Of a stretch of DNA of 64,000 bases, positions 29,808 through 38,419 are shown one piece after another. A program made the translations under genes and the position numbers. Under the pieces are notes generated by a model, which saw only the letters and a list, made by a program, of their open reading frames with translations, ran no database searches and was not told the DNA's origin. The stretch covers positions 6,055,164-6,119,163 of the forward strand of contig NZ_CP037452.1 of the NCBI RefSeq assembly GCF_007754425.1. Direction: 5' to 3'. This DNA is from Gimesia fumaroli. Lineage in GTDB: Bacteria > Planctomycetota > Planctomycetia > Planctomycetales > Planctomycetaceae. Numbering within the stretch: position 1 is the stretch's first letter; each line of letters opens with the position of its first letter.

Positions 29808-30299
29808 TTAGTCCATCACTTCCGTAGCCAAGATGATCAAGCCGCATCGATTGGTCCCTGCCTCACGAAAGTTTCCCAGCAGTCGTTCTCCTCGTTCCTC
29901 ATCGGAATAAGTTAATCTAAATTTGACCGATTGGTCGGGTAATAACATCTGTTTCTCTTTACCCAGGCAACACCAGCCGACGTTCGATTTTCGCCAGAGC
30001 CCCCGCCTGAAGATCTCCTGATATAACTGGATATGATCCCGAAAAGTTCCATAATACTCCAGGGGTGTTTTTCCCGTGTTTTTCACAACAACATGCACCT
30101 CGTCCTTTACTTTCTTTCTCGACACAATCGAGGGACGATTCTTCAAGGGAAGAGTGTCCTTAAACAGCTCTCGACGCCAGGCAGGATCCGGTGCCTGCTC
30201 GGGAGGAATGGTCAAACGAACCCGTTGATCCTCCGCAGCAGCACCTGAAGTCAAACAGAACGAAAACAACAGAATCAGAAGACTTTTGATCGCAATCAT
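29808..30299 (-). CDS. Secreted protein of unknown function
   Basis: A 163-residue protein with a signal peptide (cleavage likely after AAA, about residue 22) and a mature beta-rich part including a VHVVVKNTGKTPLEYYG stretch reminiscent of Ig-like or DUF-type extracellular domains. It has three Cys in the mature part (an adjacent pair at GWCCLG and one at TNRCGL). A GGAGG site lies upstream of the ATG. I do not recognise a family. It follows the acyl-carrier-like membrane pair in the same direction, 22 bp away, so all four genes may form one operon. Confidence 0.6.
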   Translation of the reverse strand: MIAIKSLLILLFSFCLTSGAAAEDQRVRLTIPPEQAPDPAWRRELFKDTLPLKNRPSIVSRKKVKDEVHVVVKNTGKTPLEYYGTFRDHIQLYQEIFRRGLWRKSNVGWCCLGKEKQMLLPDQSVKFRLTYSDEERGERLLGNFREAGTNRCGLIILATEVMD

Positions 30300-30321
30300 C
30301 TTACGCCTCCGTGGATCTCCA

Positions 30322-31143
30322 TTAAGGTCCGCTTTTCACAGACGGGCGCACCGCATCACAGTCATGATTGGCAATCCACACCGCCAGATCTCGAAATGTC
30401 TGTAGCTCTGGTGGCAGCGGGTTGGACCAGTAACAACAGAGTGAAATAACGCGCCACATGGTATAGGCAGAGAGAATGGTGACTGTCAGAAAGAGATAGT
30501 CACCATTCGGAAGAAAAATCACGAATGCAACGAATAGAGCCAGAAAAAACATCAGACAGCCACAACCTTCTAATAGAAACCAGAATGATTTCAGATCCGT
30601 CAGTTTAGCTCCTGAGCGCCATTGTAATTCGCCCCAGAACTTTTCCAGCTGTCTGCCACGAAACGCATCCAGAATTTTAGTTGAGGGAGTCACGCGACAG
30701 GTGGCGGAAAAAAACTTGCCCGACAACTCTTCAAGCCCGTAAAAGGCGCCGGCAGGGCCGCACGCACGGTCAATCACTGTTACTGGTTGAAACCTAATGT
30801 AGGGCGCACGCTCTGCAATGAATTCAACCAGTGCCTTGAACGTCAGATTCTGCCCCACCTGTTCTACCCATTCTTCTTCCGATTGATAACCACAGTCGAC
30901 CCCAAAGAACGCTTTCCACTCCTTCGGGGAACATTCGAAATGAAACAGGCACTCAATGACATAACTAAAGTCTGCAAAATCGAATGCGTTCCATTCATTG
31001 ATGTCCTTGAGGTATTGATCGATTCTACGATCAAGATCGGTCATAGGATCTAATGCTTCGTCGTCATCAAGTCCCAAAGTATCCACCAGACAATCTGCAA
31101 GGAGCGGCATAATCTGCTTTTCAGAATATCTGAGCTGACTCAT
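30322..31143 (-). CDS. Acyl-carrier-like domain joined to a membrane hairpin, copy B
   Basis: A 273-residue protein. Residues about 5-95 read as an all-helical acyl-carrier-like domain (ILxLLADCLVDTLG, then DFADFSYVIECLFHFECSPKEW), but the position of the phosphopantetheine Ser is Phe or Ala. A middle beta-rich segment contains PAGAFYGLEE and VTPSTKILDAFRG. Two membrane segments (about residues 192-214 and 220-240) follow, then the conserved LPPELQTFRDLAVWI end. It is a tandem paralogue of the next gene upstream (11-bp gap). An AGAGGAG site precedes the ATG. Role unknown; the carrier fold may have become a protein-binding module. Confidence 0.65.
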   Translation of the reverse strand: MSQLRYSEKQIMPLLADCLVDTLGLDDDEALDPMTDLDRRIDQYLKDINEWNAFDFADFSYVIECLFHFECSPKEWKAFFGVDCGYQSEEEWVEQVGQNLTFKALVEFIAERAPYIRFQPVTVIDRACGPAGAFYGLEELSGKFFSATCRVTPSTKILDAFRGRQLEKFWGELQWRSGAKLTDLKSFWFLLEGCGCLMFFLALFVAFVIFLPNGDYLFLTVTILSAYTMWRVISLCCYWSNPLPPELQTFRDLAVWIANHDCDAVRPSVKSGP

Positions 31144-31154
31144 AAAAACTCCTC

Positions 31155-31967
31155 TCAGTTATTAATGGGACTACTGTTCGCAGGAATCCGTATCGCGTCA
31201 CCATCATGGCCTGCAATCCAGACTGCCAGATCGCGAAACGTCTGAAGTTCTGGCGGCAGTGGATCTGAACGGTGAGTGTAGAGGGAATTAATAAACCAGG
31301 TTGTAATTACATACAGAACTGCGCCAAGCAAGATGTAAAAGTTCCCTGTTAAGAACACCATGGGGAAGGCGATCAACAGACCCCAGAAGGCAATCATGCA
31401 GCCCCAATTCGTGAGAAATCCCCAGTGTCTCGAAAGCTGAGGCAGCCGCACCTCTGATCTCCAGCTGAGTTGACTCCAGAACGAATTCAGCTGATAACCA
31501 CGAAACGCGTCAATGATGTTTGCACTCGGCGTCACCTGACATTTCGCTGAAATCAGCTGATTTGAAATCTGCTCGATGCCATAAAACACACCCGCCGGTC
31601 GGCACTCTTTGTTGATCACCATCACGGGCTCAAAGGAAACCGTATTCACGGCCCGCTTCTGAAGAAATCGTGCCAGTACACCAAACGTTAACTGCGGCGC
31701 GATCTCGTTTTTCCATACTTTAAGATTAGGCGTTTCTGGAAACCCCAACTCTTCATACAGCTCTTTACGCGAAATCTTGATGTCGAACAATTTTTCCAGA
31801 CGGAAAATAATATCAAGCAGATCAACCGGGGCCCTTAAATGATCCTCTTTCATATACAAATCAATGCGTGTCTCAGCATCAAAGGGACGCTCTGTTCCCA
31901 TCGCATCACACCAGCATTCAAAAATGCCGGTCAGAATCTGCTTTTCCGTAAATTGCTTCTCCGTCAT
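31155..31967 (-). CDS. Acyl-carrier-like domain joined to a membrane hairpin, copy A
   Basis: A 270-residue paralogue of the downstream gene with the same layout: helical N-terminal domain (residues about 5-95) whose PVDLLDIIFRLEKLFDIKI resembles helix 2 of acyl carrier proteins but has no attachment Ser, a beta-rich middle with PAGVFYGIEQ, two membrane segments (about 190-212 and 216-236), and the shared LPPELQTFRDLAVWI end. An AGGGG-type site lies upstream of the ATG. The two copies keep the flanking blocks better than the N-terminal domain, which suggests the tail and membrane part carry the common role. Confidence 0.65.
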   Translation of the reverse strand: MTEKQFTEKQILTGIFECWCDAMGTERPFDAETRIDLYMKEDHLRAPVDLLDIIFRLEKLFDIKISRKELYEELGFPETPNLKVWKNEIAPQLTFGVLARFLQKRAVNTVSFEPVMVINKECRPAGVFYGIEQISNQLISAKCQVTPSANIIDAFRGYQLNSFWSQLSWRSEVRLPQLSRHWGFLTNWGCMIAFWGLLIAFPMVFLTGNFYILLGAVLYVITTWFINSLYTHRSDPLPPELQTFRDLAVWIAGHDGDAIRIPANSSPINN

Positions 31968-32272
31968 CGAAGTCCCCTTTCGACAAGCGACAGTAAAATG
32001 ATTCGCAAGAGCTTCATCTCATTAATTCAAATCATAAAAGATATCACCCGCCGATGACAGAAAATCTTCATCCCTGGCCCAAAATCGGGATTTTTTGATT
32101 TCACTCTTCGTTCTCCTGATGCACAATATGAAGATTTGATGCAGGTTTGATGAACCCGCATTTTGACGCTTGAGTGAATTGTGAACCAAACTCACAATGA
32201 TCCAACCATTTTAGAAGTCTTCTGTATGTGAAGATTCCAACCGCTTAACTCCCTGAAAAGGATACACCGATT
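31968..32272. other. Divergent intergenic region
   Basis: No gene seen. It should contain the promoters of the minus-strand acyl-carrier-like pair and of the plus-strand Ntn-hydrolase gene, but no clear -35/-10 pair stands out. Confidence 0.4.
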
Positions 32273-33571
32273 ATGTTCGCGAACCGGGCCTCGCTGATTC
32301 GGATGCTCATACTGCTATTGATCTGGGAATGCGCTCCCCTTGAACTCCAAGCCTGTACCACAGCCGTCATCAGCGGGAAAGCGACTGCCGACGGTCGTCC
32401 TCTGCTCTGGAAGAACCGCGACACGTCCAACATTCATAACGAAGTCATTCTGCTGACTAAAGGGCCGCTTCGCGCTGTTGCCGTTGTCAATGCGGGCGCT
32501 CGCAAGTCGGCATGGATGGGTATGAACGAAGCCGGCTTCTGCATCGAAAATTCGTTGAGCAAAGACCTCAGTATCAAAGGCAAGAAATCAGGACCCGCCA
32601 ATGGTCGCTTCATGAAACAGGCACTGGAAACCTGTAAGACGGTAGCCGACTTCAAAAAGTTGCTTGATGAAACCAATGAGACTGGCCGCCGCACCCTTTC
32701 CAATTTCGGCGTGATTGATGCACAGGGCGGCGCCGCCCTGTTTGAGACCGGCCCCAGCAGCTATACCATGTTCAACGCCAACGACCCCAAAATAGCACCC
32801 CACGGCTATATCGTCCGTTCCAACTTCGCGACCACCGCCCGCGATTTCCCCGCCAATCCGACGCCCGAACAGCTCGGAAAAATCTACTCCGCCGAACGGT
32901 ATTCGCAGGCCTGTTCCCGGCTCGACCTGCAAAAATCAAAAGGCATCACCGTCGACTATCTCATTCGCAATTTGACGCGAGATCTCTCCAGTAAAACAGG
33001 CACCCCCTGGCCCGGCACCGTGAATGGCTCGAAACAAAAACTGCCCGCCATCATCAAGACCAACAACACTATCAGCCGCACGACCACTGTTTCTGCCGCC
33101 GTCTTTCAGGGCGTGAAACCGGGAGAAGATCCAAGCCTTGCCACGATGTGGACCATCCTCGGGGATCCCAGTTTTTCCATCGCCGTCCCCTGTTGGGTCG
33201 AAGTGCAGGAAGTCGCCGATCCTCTCGCCGACGACAAAGGAGCTGAGCTCGGCGAGATCGCCATCACGCTGCGTGCCTGGAGCAAAACCGACGACGGCAA
33301 AGGCATCAAAACCGAATACCTGCCCGGCATCTGGTCCGATCTCTGGCCCGTTGAAGACAAAATCCTGAAACTCACCCAAGCGTTTCAACGGGGACGTCAT
33401 GAGCATGGTTATTCTGCCGATGCCGTCACCCGCTTTCATCAGAAAATGGCGTCGCTCGCCATGGCGGCGATGCAACAAGAGCTCCGCGATATGAAGCAGG
33501 CCGCACTCGCTCTGCCAACGCCACCCGCGCCTCGGTTTGCTCCGGTCAAAAAGACAATCGTGATCCCCTGA
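32273..33571 (+). CDS. Secreted Ntn-hydrolase of the C45/penicillin-acylase-like family
   Basis: A 432-residue protein with a signal peptide ending at LQA just before Cys28 of CTTAVISG, followed by GRPLLWKNRDT. A Cys placed at the mature N-terminus and the WKNRD motif fit the C45/C69-type and acyl-CoA:6-APA acyltransferase-like N-terminal nucleophile hydrolases, which cleave amides. If the signal peptide is cut between Ala27 and Cys28 the Cys becomes the nucleophile; a lipoprotein reading is less likely since -2 is Gln. The C-terminal third (GFGHE-less, proline-rich end) is not conserved in the family core. It is followed 31 bp later by a BPL_N gene. The substrate is unknown. Confidence 0.75.
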   Translation: MFANRASLIRMLILLLIWECAPLELQACTTAVISGKATADGRPLLWKNRDTSNIHNEVILLTKGPLRAVAVVNAGARKSAWMGMNEAGFCIENSLSKDLSIKGKKSGPANGRFMKQALETCKTVADFKKLLDETNETGRRTLSNFGVIDAQGGAALFETGPSSYTMFNANDPKIAPHGYIVRSNFATTARDFPANPTPEQLGKIYSAERYSQACSRLDLQKSKGITVDYLIRNLTRDLSSKTGTPWPGTVNGSKQKLPAIIKTNNTISRTTTVSAAVFQGVKPGEDPSLATMWTILGDPSFSIAVPCWVEVQEVADPLADDKGAELGEIAITLRAWSKTDDGKGIKTEYLPGIWSDLWPVEDKILKLTQAFQRGRHEHGYSADAVTRFHQKMASLAMAAMQQELRDMKQAALALPTPPAPRFAPVKKTIVIP

Positions 33572-33602
33572 CCTCGAATTCTTATAAAAGGATTTGGTAT
33601 TA

Positions 33603-34379
33603 ATGCACCATTTCAAGTTTCTACTGTCCCAGTTATTCGTCCTCAGTTTACTGATTCTTCCCTGTTCGGCTGTTGCCGAGGAAGCCAAACCTGAGACGAA
33701 ACTGGTTCGTGTGGCTGTGTTTGATTACGACGGGAAAGAATCGAACGGACCACGAAACCTGAAACGCATCCTGACACCCGAGCATGGCTTCTCTTTTCAA
33801 GTCATCACTGCTAAGGAAATACGGAACGGCTCCCTCAAGGATTTTGACGTCCTCATCATGCCCGGCGGCAGTGGCGGAAAACAGGCGAAGACCCTGAATC
33901 CGGAAGGCCGCGAAGCAGTCCGTATATTTGTCAAAAACGGAGGCGGCTACGTCGGCATCTGCGCCGGTGCGTATCTTGCCTCTTCGCATTACGACTGGTC
34001 GCTCGATCTGATCAACGCCCGTGTCTGGGATCGTTCACATTGGAAACGCGGCCAGAAAAAGGTCGCCATCCAACTCACTCCGGCCGGTCAGGACGTCCTC
34101 AGTAAAACCCAATCGAAATTCAAGATCTACTATTCGAACGGCCCCTTACTCGTCCCTGACAATCAACCCGATCTCCCCGGCTACGAAGTCCTCGCCCACT
34201 TTGAAACGGAAGTCGCTCGAAACGGTGCCCCCGCTGAAGCGATGATCGGCACACACGCCATCATTCGCTCCCAATTCGGCTCCGGTCGCGTCATCTGTTT
34301 CAGCCCTCACGCCGAAGTCAAAAACGGCCCCCATTCCCTGATCGCCTCGGGCATCTACTGGGCGGCGAATTCTGAATAA
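33603..34379 (+). CDS. Secreted BPL_N / class-I glutamine-amidotransferase-like protein
   Basis: A 258-residue protein with a signal peptide (cleavage near AVAEE, about residue 24) and a GATase1-like fold: VAVFDYDG, LIMPGGSGG (about 86-94) and the nucleophile elbow GYVGICAGAY (Cys about residue 121). It resembles the biotin-protein-ligase N-terminal domain used as a stand-alone secreted protein in many environmental bacteria. The function is unknown; a peptidase or amidase role has been proposed for related folds. I chose the ATG at 33603 over the TTG 9 bp upstream. It is probably co-transcribed with the Ntn-hydrolase gene. Confidence 0.78.
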   Translation: MHHFKFLLSQLFVLSLLILPCSAVAEEAKPETKLVRVAVFDYDGKESNGPRNLKRILTPEHGFSFQVITAKEIRNGSLKDFDVLIMPGGSGGKQAKTLNPEGREAVRIFVKNGGGYVGICAGAYLASSHYDWSLDLINARVWDRSHWKRGQKKVAIQLTPAGQDVLSKTQSKFKIYYSNGPLLVPDNQPDLPGYEVLAHFETEVARNGAPAEAMIGTHAIIRSQFGSGRVICFSPHAEVKNGPHSLIASGIYWAANSE

Positions 34380-34975
34380 CGACGGTCAGTTTCATGCTCA
34401 TCCATTCGCTCTTTGTCTAAGATTTGCCCAATCCACTTCCCGATCTTCAGCTTGACACGTTCCTGAATCGAACGAAACTATGCGGAGATAACGTCGCGCG
34501 TGCGAGGCACGAATTTCTCGTTTGCTCGCATTTCCTGTTCTTGACTCGACTTAGTGAAATTATCATTCAGGAGCCTCAATTGATGCAACAACTGGTTTCG
34601 AATGCATGGGAGAGTCGTTTCACCCAACAAATAGAGAGTATACTCGATATCACCGGCCCGCCCCAGTTCACTCTGAGCAGTACGCTAAAAGGGAGCTTTC
34701 GGAGCGTTTCAAAGGAACTTCCTGAGAGGATGCCGAGTCATCCCAAGACTTCATGGCCCCTTCATAAGCGTTTGATTTGGTACTCATTCTGAAGTCAGCA
34801 TACTAACAGTTGCCCCTTTGTCGCAGATGGGGAGAATCAAACGCGTGCAACAACTCACGACTCAGAAATCCCAGATCGAAAGCCACACGCGATTGTGTTC
34901 CGGATCGAAAATCAATCCATTCCTCGCGTGTGGGTCTGATGTCTTTCCTGATTAAAATGAATCTCCTGCGTTCAC
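34380..34975. other. Gap with a possible decayed gene
   Basis: About 600 bp without a convincing gene. A plus-strand frame at 34424-34792 (122 codons, TTG start) has one helical-looking part (LMQQLVSNAWESRFTQQ) but a poor remainder and no ribosome-binding site. It may be the remnant of a gene; I do not annotate it as coding. Confidence 0.35.
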
Positions 34976-35368
34976 TTATTCTGTCTCGCTTTTGCCTCTT
35001 CGTTTGACATTCACAAGTCGCACGACATCCCCGATCGTCTGAATTTGATCATAGTCGTTATCTGGAATCACGATATCATACTCATCCTCTAATTTCATCA
35101 CGAGTTCAACCAGGTCCAGGGAATCTAGAGAATCACCATCCAACTCTGCAAATCGGGAATCTACTGTGATCGAAGATGCCGTAGTGCCGAGCGCATCTAG
35201 TGAATAGTTTGTGAGTGAATTGACAAGTTCCGTAGAGAACCAGAGCAGACAACCACATTGAGGACAAGGCGCATCGTTTGCCGGGTCAGAAAACTCAATC
35301 CTGACACTAGCCCCACATACGGGACAATTACTGGGAAATCCTTCAGGGGTGCGGGAAGAAACTGTCAT
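34976..35368 (-). CDS. Zinc-ribbon/acyl carrier protein fusion
   Basis: A 130-residue protein. The N-terminal 45 residues form a zinc ribbon with two paired cysteines, CPVCG and CPQCG, followed by CLLWF. The C-terminal 75 residues are an acyl carrier domain with the attachment motif DSLDSLDLVELV (Ser in DSLD) and the acidic DNDYDQ helix. It would carry an acyl group on phosphopantetheine and use the ribbon to dock a partner. The ATG at 35368 is the most natural start; a GTG at 35449 overlaps the stop of the upstream transglutaminase by 4 bp and would add 27 residues, so translational coupling is possible. It is encoded with a secreted transglutaminase, an odd pairing. Confidence 0.82.
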   Translation of the reverse strand: MTVSSRTPEGFPSNCPVCGASVRIEFSDPANDAPCPQCGCLLWFSTELVNSLTNYSLDALGTTASSITVDSRFAELDGDSLDSLDLVELVMKLEDEYDIVIPDNDYDQIQTIGDVVRLVNVKRRGKSETE

Positions 35369-35445
35369 AGCCGTTTCCAATCCATTTATAATCGGCTTCC
35401 ATACCAACTGCTGTTCACAACATAAATCATAATTGACAATTGGAA

Positions 35446-36477
35446 TCACTCAGATTCATTGGAACTCGTTGCAGGCTTGGATTCGCTTTGATCCGGGCTG
35501 CTCGAAAATTCCGGATGCAGCAGTTTCTTGAAATCAACGAACACAATTTTTGTATCTCCCACCATGATATGCCCGGCTTTCAGTCCTTGGGAAGCACCCG
35601 AGAAATACTGTTCTAATTTGGAAAGCGGTACGGTAGGAACCCCCTGCTGTGTTTCAATCAGCAGAATACTTCCCCGGGCTTGTGGCAGATGTTTGTCGTA
35701 ATCCGTATTGAAGGAAAGTTTCACAGTCCATCCTTCGCGTTGCGCCATCGTCTGCAGCATTTGATAATAAGGGGCATTCCCAATGATAAAACACTTGTGT
35801 TCCAGTTTGACGGCAGCCACCTCGTCGGTGGGAAGCAGACTCGCGTCGAGTTTCGTAAAATACTCCCGCGTTTGCTGTTTCCACTCATCCCACTGCAGCG
35901 ACATGATCATTGCTTTGGGATCATTCCCTTTATGATAAGCAAAACGATTTCCAGGTAAGATTCGAGACTGGGGAGAATAACCCGGATAAATCTTGCGTGC
36001 CCCCGGATCGAGCAAGACCCACTGTTTGTCGAGATAAACTTCGAGAAAGACATGTCCCGACCAGGATTGAAACGGCCGCCCCTGTTTCAGATCCCAGATC
36101 CACGGTACATCCATCGTCTTCACCCAGACGGTCGGAATGCTGGCACTTTTTAAAAGCACGCCACACACAATCGCATAATCGGCACACCCACCATAACAAC
36201 CTTCTTTGACGACGGAATCATAGTTTCTCCATTGATACGCTTCATCGGCCTTGTACTTGAGTGTCCCCGTCATCCAATCCAGTACATTCAGGACAGTCTT
36301 GCGATCACTGGTGCCTTTCAACTCCAACGCCTGAGCGGCAATCTCTGCCTGATTGCCCAGGGAATCGGGAACTACGAGATACTTTGAAGGAGTTGCGTAG
36401 TCAATCGCATCAAAGACCGGCTCGGATGCAAACGCAGTCGAGCTCAACAGCATCAGACAGACCAGTGATCGCCACAT
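35446..36477 (-). CDS. Secreted transglutaminase-like protein
   Basis: A 343-residue protein with a signal peptide (cleavage after AFA, about residue 17) and a transglutaminase core: the Cys in GCYGGCADYA (about residue 97), the His in GHVFLEVYLD (about 141) and the Asp in LLDPGA (about 157) form the catalytic triad of the papain-like transglutaminase/protease superfamily. A C-terminal domain (about 205-320) and a Ser/Glu-rich tail follow. Such enzymes crosslink or cleave peptides in the periplasm. An AAGGAG site lies upstream of the ATG. It is upstream of the zinc-ribbon/carrier fusion in the same transcript. Confidence 0.85.
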   Translation of the reverse strand: MWRSLVCLMLLSSTAFASEPVFDAIDYATPSKYLVVPDSLGNQAEIAAQALELKGTSDRKTVLNVLDWMTGTLKYKADEAYQWRNYDSVVKEGCYGGCADYAIVCGVLLKSASIPTVWVKTMDVPWIWDLKQGRPFQSWSGHVFLEVYLDKQWVLLDPGARKIYPGYSPQSRILPGNRFAYHKGNDPKAMIMSLQWDEWKQQTREYFTKLDASLLPTDEVAAVKLEHKCFIIGNAPYYQMLQTMAQREGWTVKLSFNTDYDKHLPQARGSILLIETQQGVPTVPLSKLEQYFSGASQGLKAGHIMVGDTKIVFVDFKKLLHPEFSSSPDQSESKPATSSNESE

Positions 36478-36536
36478 TGGAATACTCCTTTGATCAAGAA
36501 AAGAATCAGACTCGCTTATTGTCCTGATGCCACTGT

Positions 36537-36956
36537 CTATTTAGCCCCCTGCATCGCCTCCAGGTACATTCGATAACCTTCAAGCTCTTCATCAGTCACG
36601 GGTACCTGTTTGATGAACACAGGGTTGTCTTGTAAAAAACCTTCCTTTGCGATTGGAAAATGTCCAATCCCGATACCAGCCGGGTCATTGAGACCTCCAA
36701 GCGTAAGCACCGCAGGATCAACGTCTGCTGGTTTCGCTGTGAATTTATTGGCGTAGCTACGAATATGCACGCTCATATCATCTACTGCAAGCACCTTCAT
36801 AACAGAAAAAGTACCTTCCTTGTTCTGCGAATAGTACAGTCCGCCAACAACAATTTCCGGTGATGAATCATTTTTTTCGTTTTCGGAATGAGACGAGGAG
36901 CACCCGTATAACAAACACAGAATCGCGAGAATGATTATCGGTTGAAGCTGCTTCAT
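36537..36956 (-). CDS. Small lipoprotein of unknown function
   Basis: A 139-residue protein with a lipoprotein signal peptide; the lipobox is LLYGC (Cys about residue 19). The mature part starts with a Ser/Asn/Glu-rich linker and a beta-rich domain (GGLYYSQNKEGTFSVMKVLAVD), followed by a helical C-terminus. An AGGAAG site precedes the ATG. I do not recognise a family. It lies upstream of the transglutaminase gene with a 60-bp gap, so it could be the first gene of that operon. Confidence 0.65.
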   Translation of the reverse strand: MKQLQPIIILAILCLLYGCSSSHSENEKNDSSPEIVVGGLYYSQNKEGTFSVMKVLAVDDMSVHIRSYANKFTAKPADVDPAVLTLGGLNDPAGIGIGHFPIAKEGFLQDNPVFIKQVPVTDEELEGYRMYLEAMQGAK

Positions 36957-36982
36957 CTATTTCTTCCTGATTACCTATCCAA

Positions 36983-37020
36983 GAAAATGTCCGGATAATT
37001 TTTATTACCCGGACATTTTT
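36983..37020 (-). terminator. Intrinsic terminator of the NHL-propeller gene
   Basis: Arms ATGTCCGG (36987-36994) and CCGGACAT (37009-37016) flank an AT-rich loop of 14 nt. On the minus strand the stem is followed by TTTTC, and on the plus strand by five T residues, so it may act both ways. It lies 43 bp after the stop of the NHL gene. Confidence 0.75.
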
Positions 37021-37063
37021 CATAACTTTTGTTTCAACTGGTAATAGCCAGAAGTTCTTAAAC

Positions 37064-38068
37064 CTACTTCACACGCACCAGCTTCATCAGCCGGCCGGAG
37101 ACATTCCAGTCCTGCACATACAGGTTGCCGTCTTTGTCCCAGTACGATCCGTGGGTGCCGCTGAAGATGCCTTCGCGCCATTTATCCTGAGGAACGTTGA
37201 AACTGCCGCGGGTCTTGGGATCTTCATTATTCCCCAGCACGGCGACAATCGTGTTGCTCTTGTCCAGAATCACCAATCGACCATGCAGGTCCGGCACAGA
37301 GACATAATCTCCCTGAATCGCAACAGAAGTCGGCATCCCCAGTCCGGTGATGACTTCTTCGATGAAGTTGCCGTCCAGATCGTAATGCAGCAGGCGGCCT
37401 TTCGGCTTGTGGTTCCGGTCGCAAATTAACAGTCGCGGCGGATTGTATCGCGTATCCAGCGTCATGCCGTGGGCGGTGTTGAATTCCTTCATCCCGTTGC
37501 CCTTCTTGCCGAAGTGCGACAGATACTTGCCGTTCTTGTCGAACTTGAAAATATAATTGCTCGCGTATCCGTCCGATAGAATAATATCGCCATTTGGTGC
37601 AACGGTGATCGCCGTGGGTGCGAACTTCTTCAGATCAAGCCCCGATTCTTTCGGGAACGGCAGCTTGAGAATCATCTCCCCTGTCAACGCATTGAACTTG
37701 ATTCCTTCCGCGTTCGCATTCCGCGCCCCATAAATGAACTCGCCATCCGCTTCGTCGCGAATTTCCATGTCATGAATATTGGAATATTCAGGCCCCAGAA
37801 AACGGCGTACGACTTTTCCGTCGGGCGAAAATACCACCACGCCAATCCGGGCACTTGTGTAAATGTTGCCCGCTTTGTCGATCACCACGCCGCCATGCGT
37901 CGGCCCTAATACAGAACGGCCCTGCTCATCAAAGCCCCAGCCGGGTACCGTATCAAAGGTCATGATTCCACTGCCCATTCGCACCGGAGCCACCTCCTCC
38001 GCCGCAAACCCTGGCACCGCCAGACAAAACACAACAGCCGCCGCAATCGAACACAAGCACTTCTTCAT
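37064..38068 (-). CDS. Secreted NHL-repeat beta-propeller protein
   Basis: A 334-residue protein with a signal peptide (cleavage near AA-EEV, about residue 23) and about six beta-propeller blades marked by repeated GxVxDxxGNIY-type segments (GGVVIDKAGNIYTS, AITVAPNGDIILSDGY, MTLDTRYNPPRLLICDRNH, GSYWDKDGNLYVQDW). It resembles NHL-repeat and peptidyl-alpha-hydroxyglycine amidating lyase-like proteins. Many planctomycetes encode large numbers of these secreted propellers; the ligand is unknown. It is a single-gene unit with its own terminator. Confidence 0.85.
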   Translation of the reverse strand: MKKCLCSIAAAVVFCLAVPGFAAEEVAPVRMGSGIMTFDTVPGWGFDEQGRSVLGPTHGGVVIDKAGNIYTSARIGVVVFSPDGKVVRRFLGPEYSNIHDMEIRDEADGEFIYGARNANAEGIKFNALTGEMILKLPFPKESGLDLKKFAPTAITVAPNGDIILSDGYASNYIFKFDKNGKYLSHFGKKGNGMKEFNTAHGMTLDTRYNPPRLLICDRNHKPKGRLLHYDLDGNFIEEVITGLGMPTSVAIQGDYVSVPDLHGRLVILDKSNTIVAVLGNNEDPKTRGSFNVPQDKWREGIFSGTHGSYWDKDGNLYVQDWNVSGRLMKLVRVK

Positions 38069-38419
38069 AATCCGGGTTCCTGTTTATTAATCATCTAGAT
38101 TGAAAAGTCAGCCTTTCTTGCATCGCCCCATTCAATATAAGGCGAATCACTCTAGTATCCAGCACCCCACCACACTTTGCAACCAGCGGGGACAAAAAGC
38201 CGTTTCCAATACTTCCCGAGTCAGCAACTATTCACTTTCCGCCTCAAAAAACGCTGAAATCACAGACTTAACGATTTTTTCTCAATTTCCCTGTAACACA
38301 TTTCCGCGGTTCTCGCTGAGTGAGGTAGGCAGGCATGTGACCTGCAACACAATCAGGAACGGCCGGATCAAACCGCATGTCGTTCATCTCATTCAGTTAC
38401 GAGATAAGGATATAGAACA
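38069..38419. other. Divergent intergenic region
   Basis: About 350 bp without a gene. A small inverted repeat (GCAGG/CCTGC, loop 7 nt) lies about 70 bp before the next start codon and could be an operator for the downstream PDZ gene; this is weak. Confidence 0.4.

Noticed and set aside
32936-33688. 250-codon minus-strand frame antisense to the Ntn-hydrolase gene
   Set aside because: The plus strand encodes an exported enzyme with clear motifs; the antisense product has none.
34424-34792. 122-codon plus-strand frame after the BPL_N gene
   Set aside because: TTG start without ribosome-binding site and no recognisable domain; kept only as a possible gene remnant.
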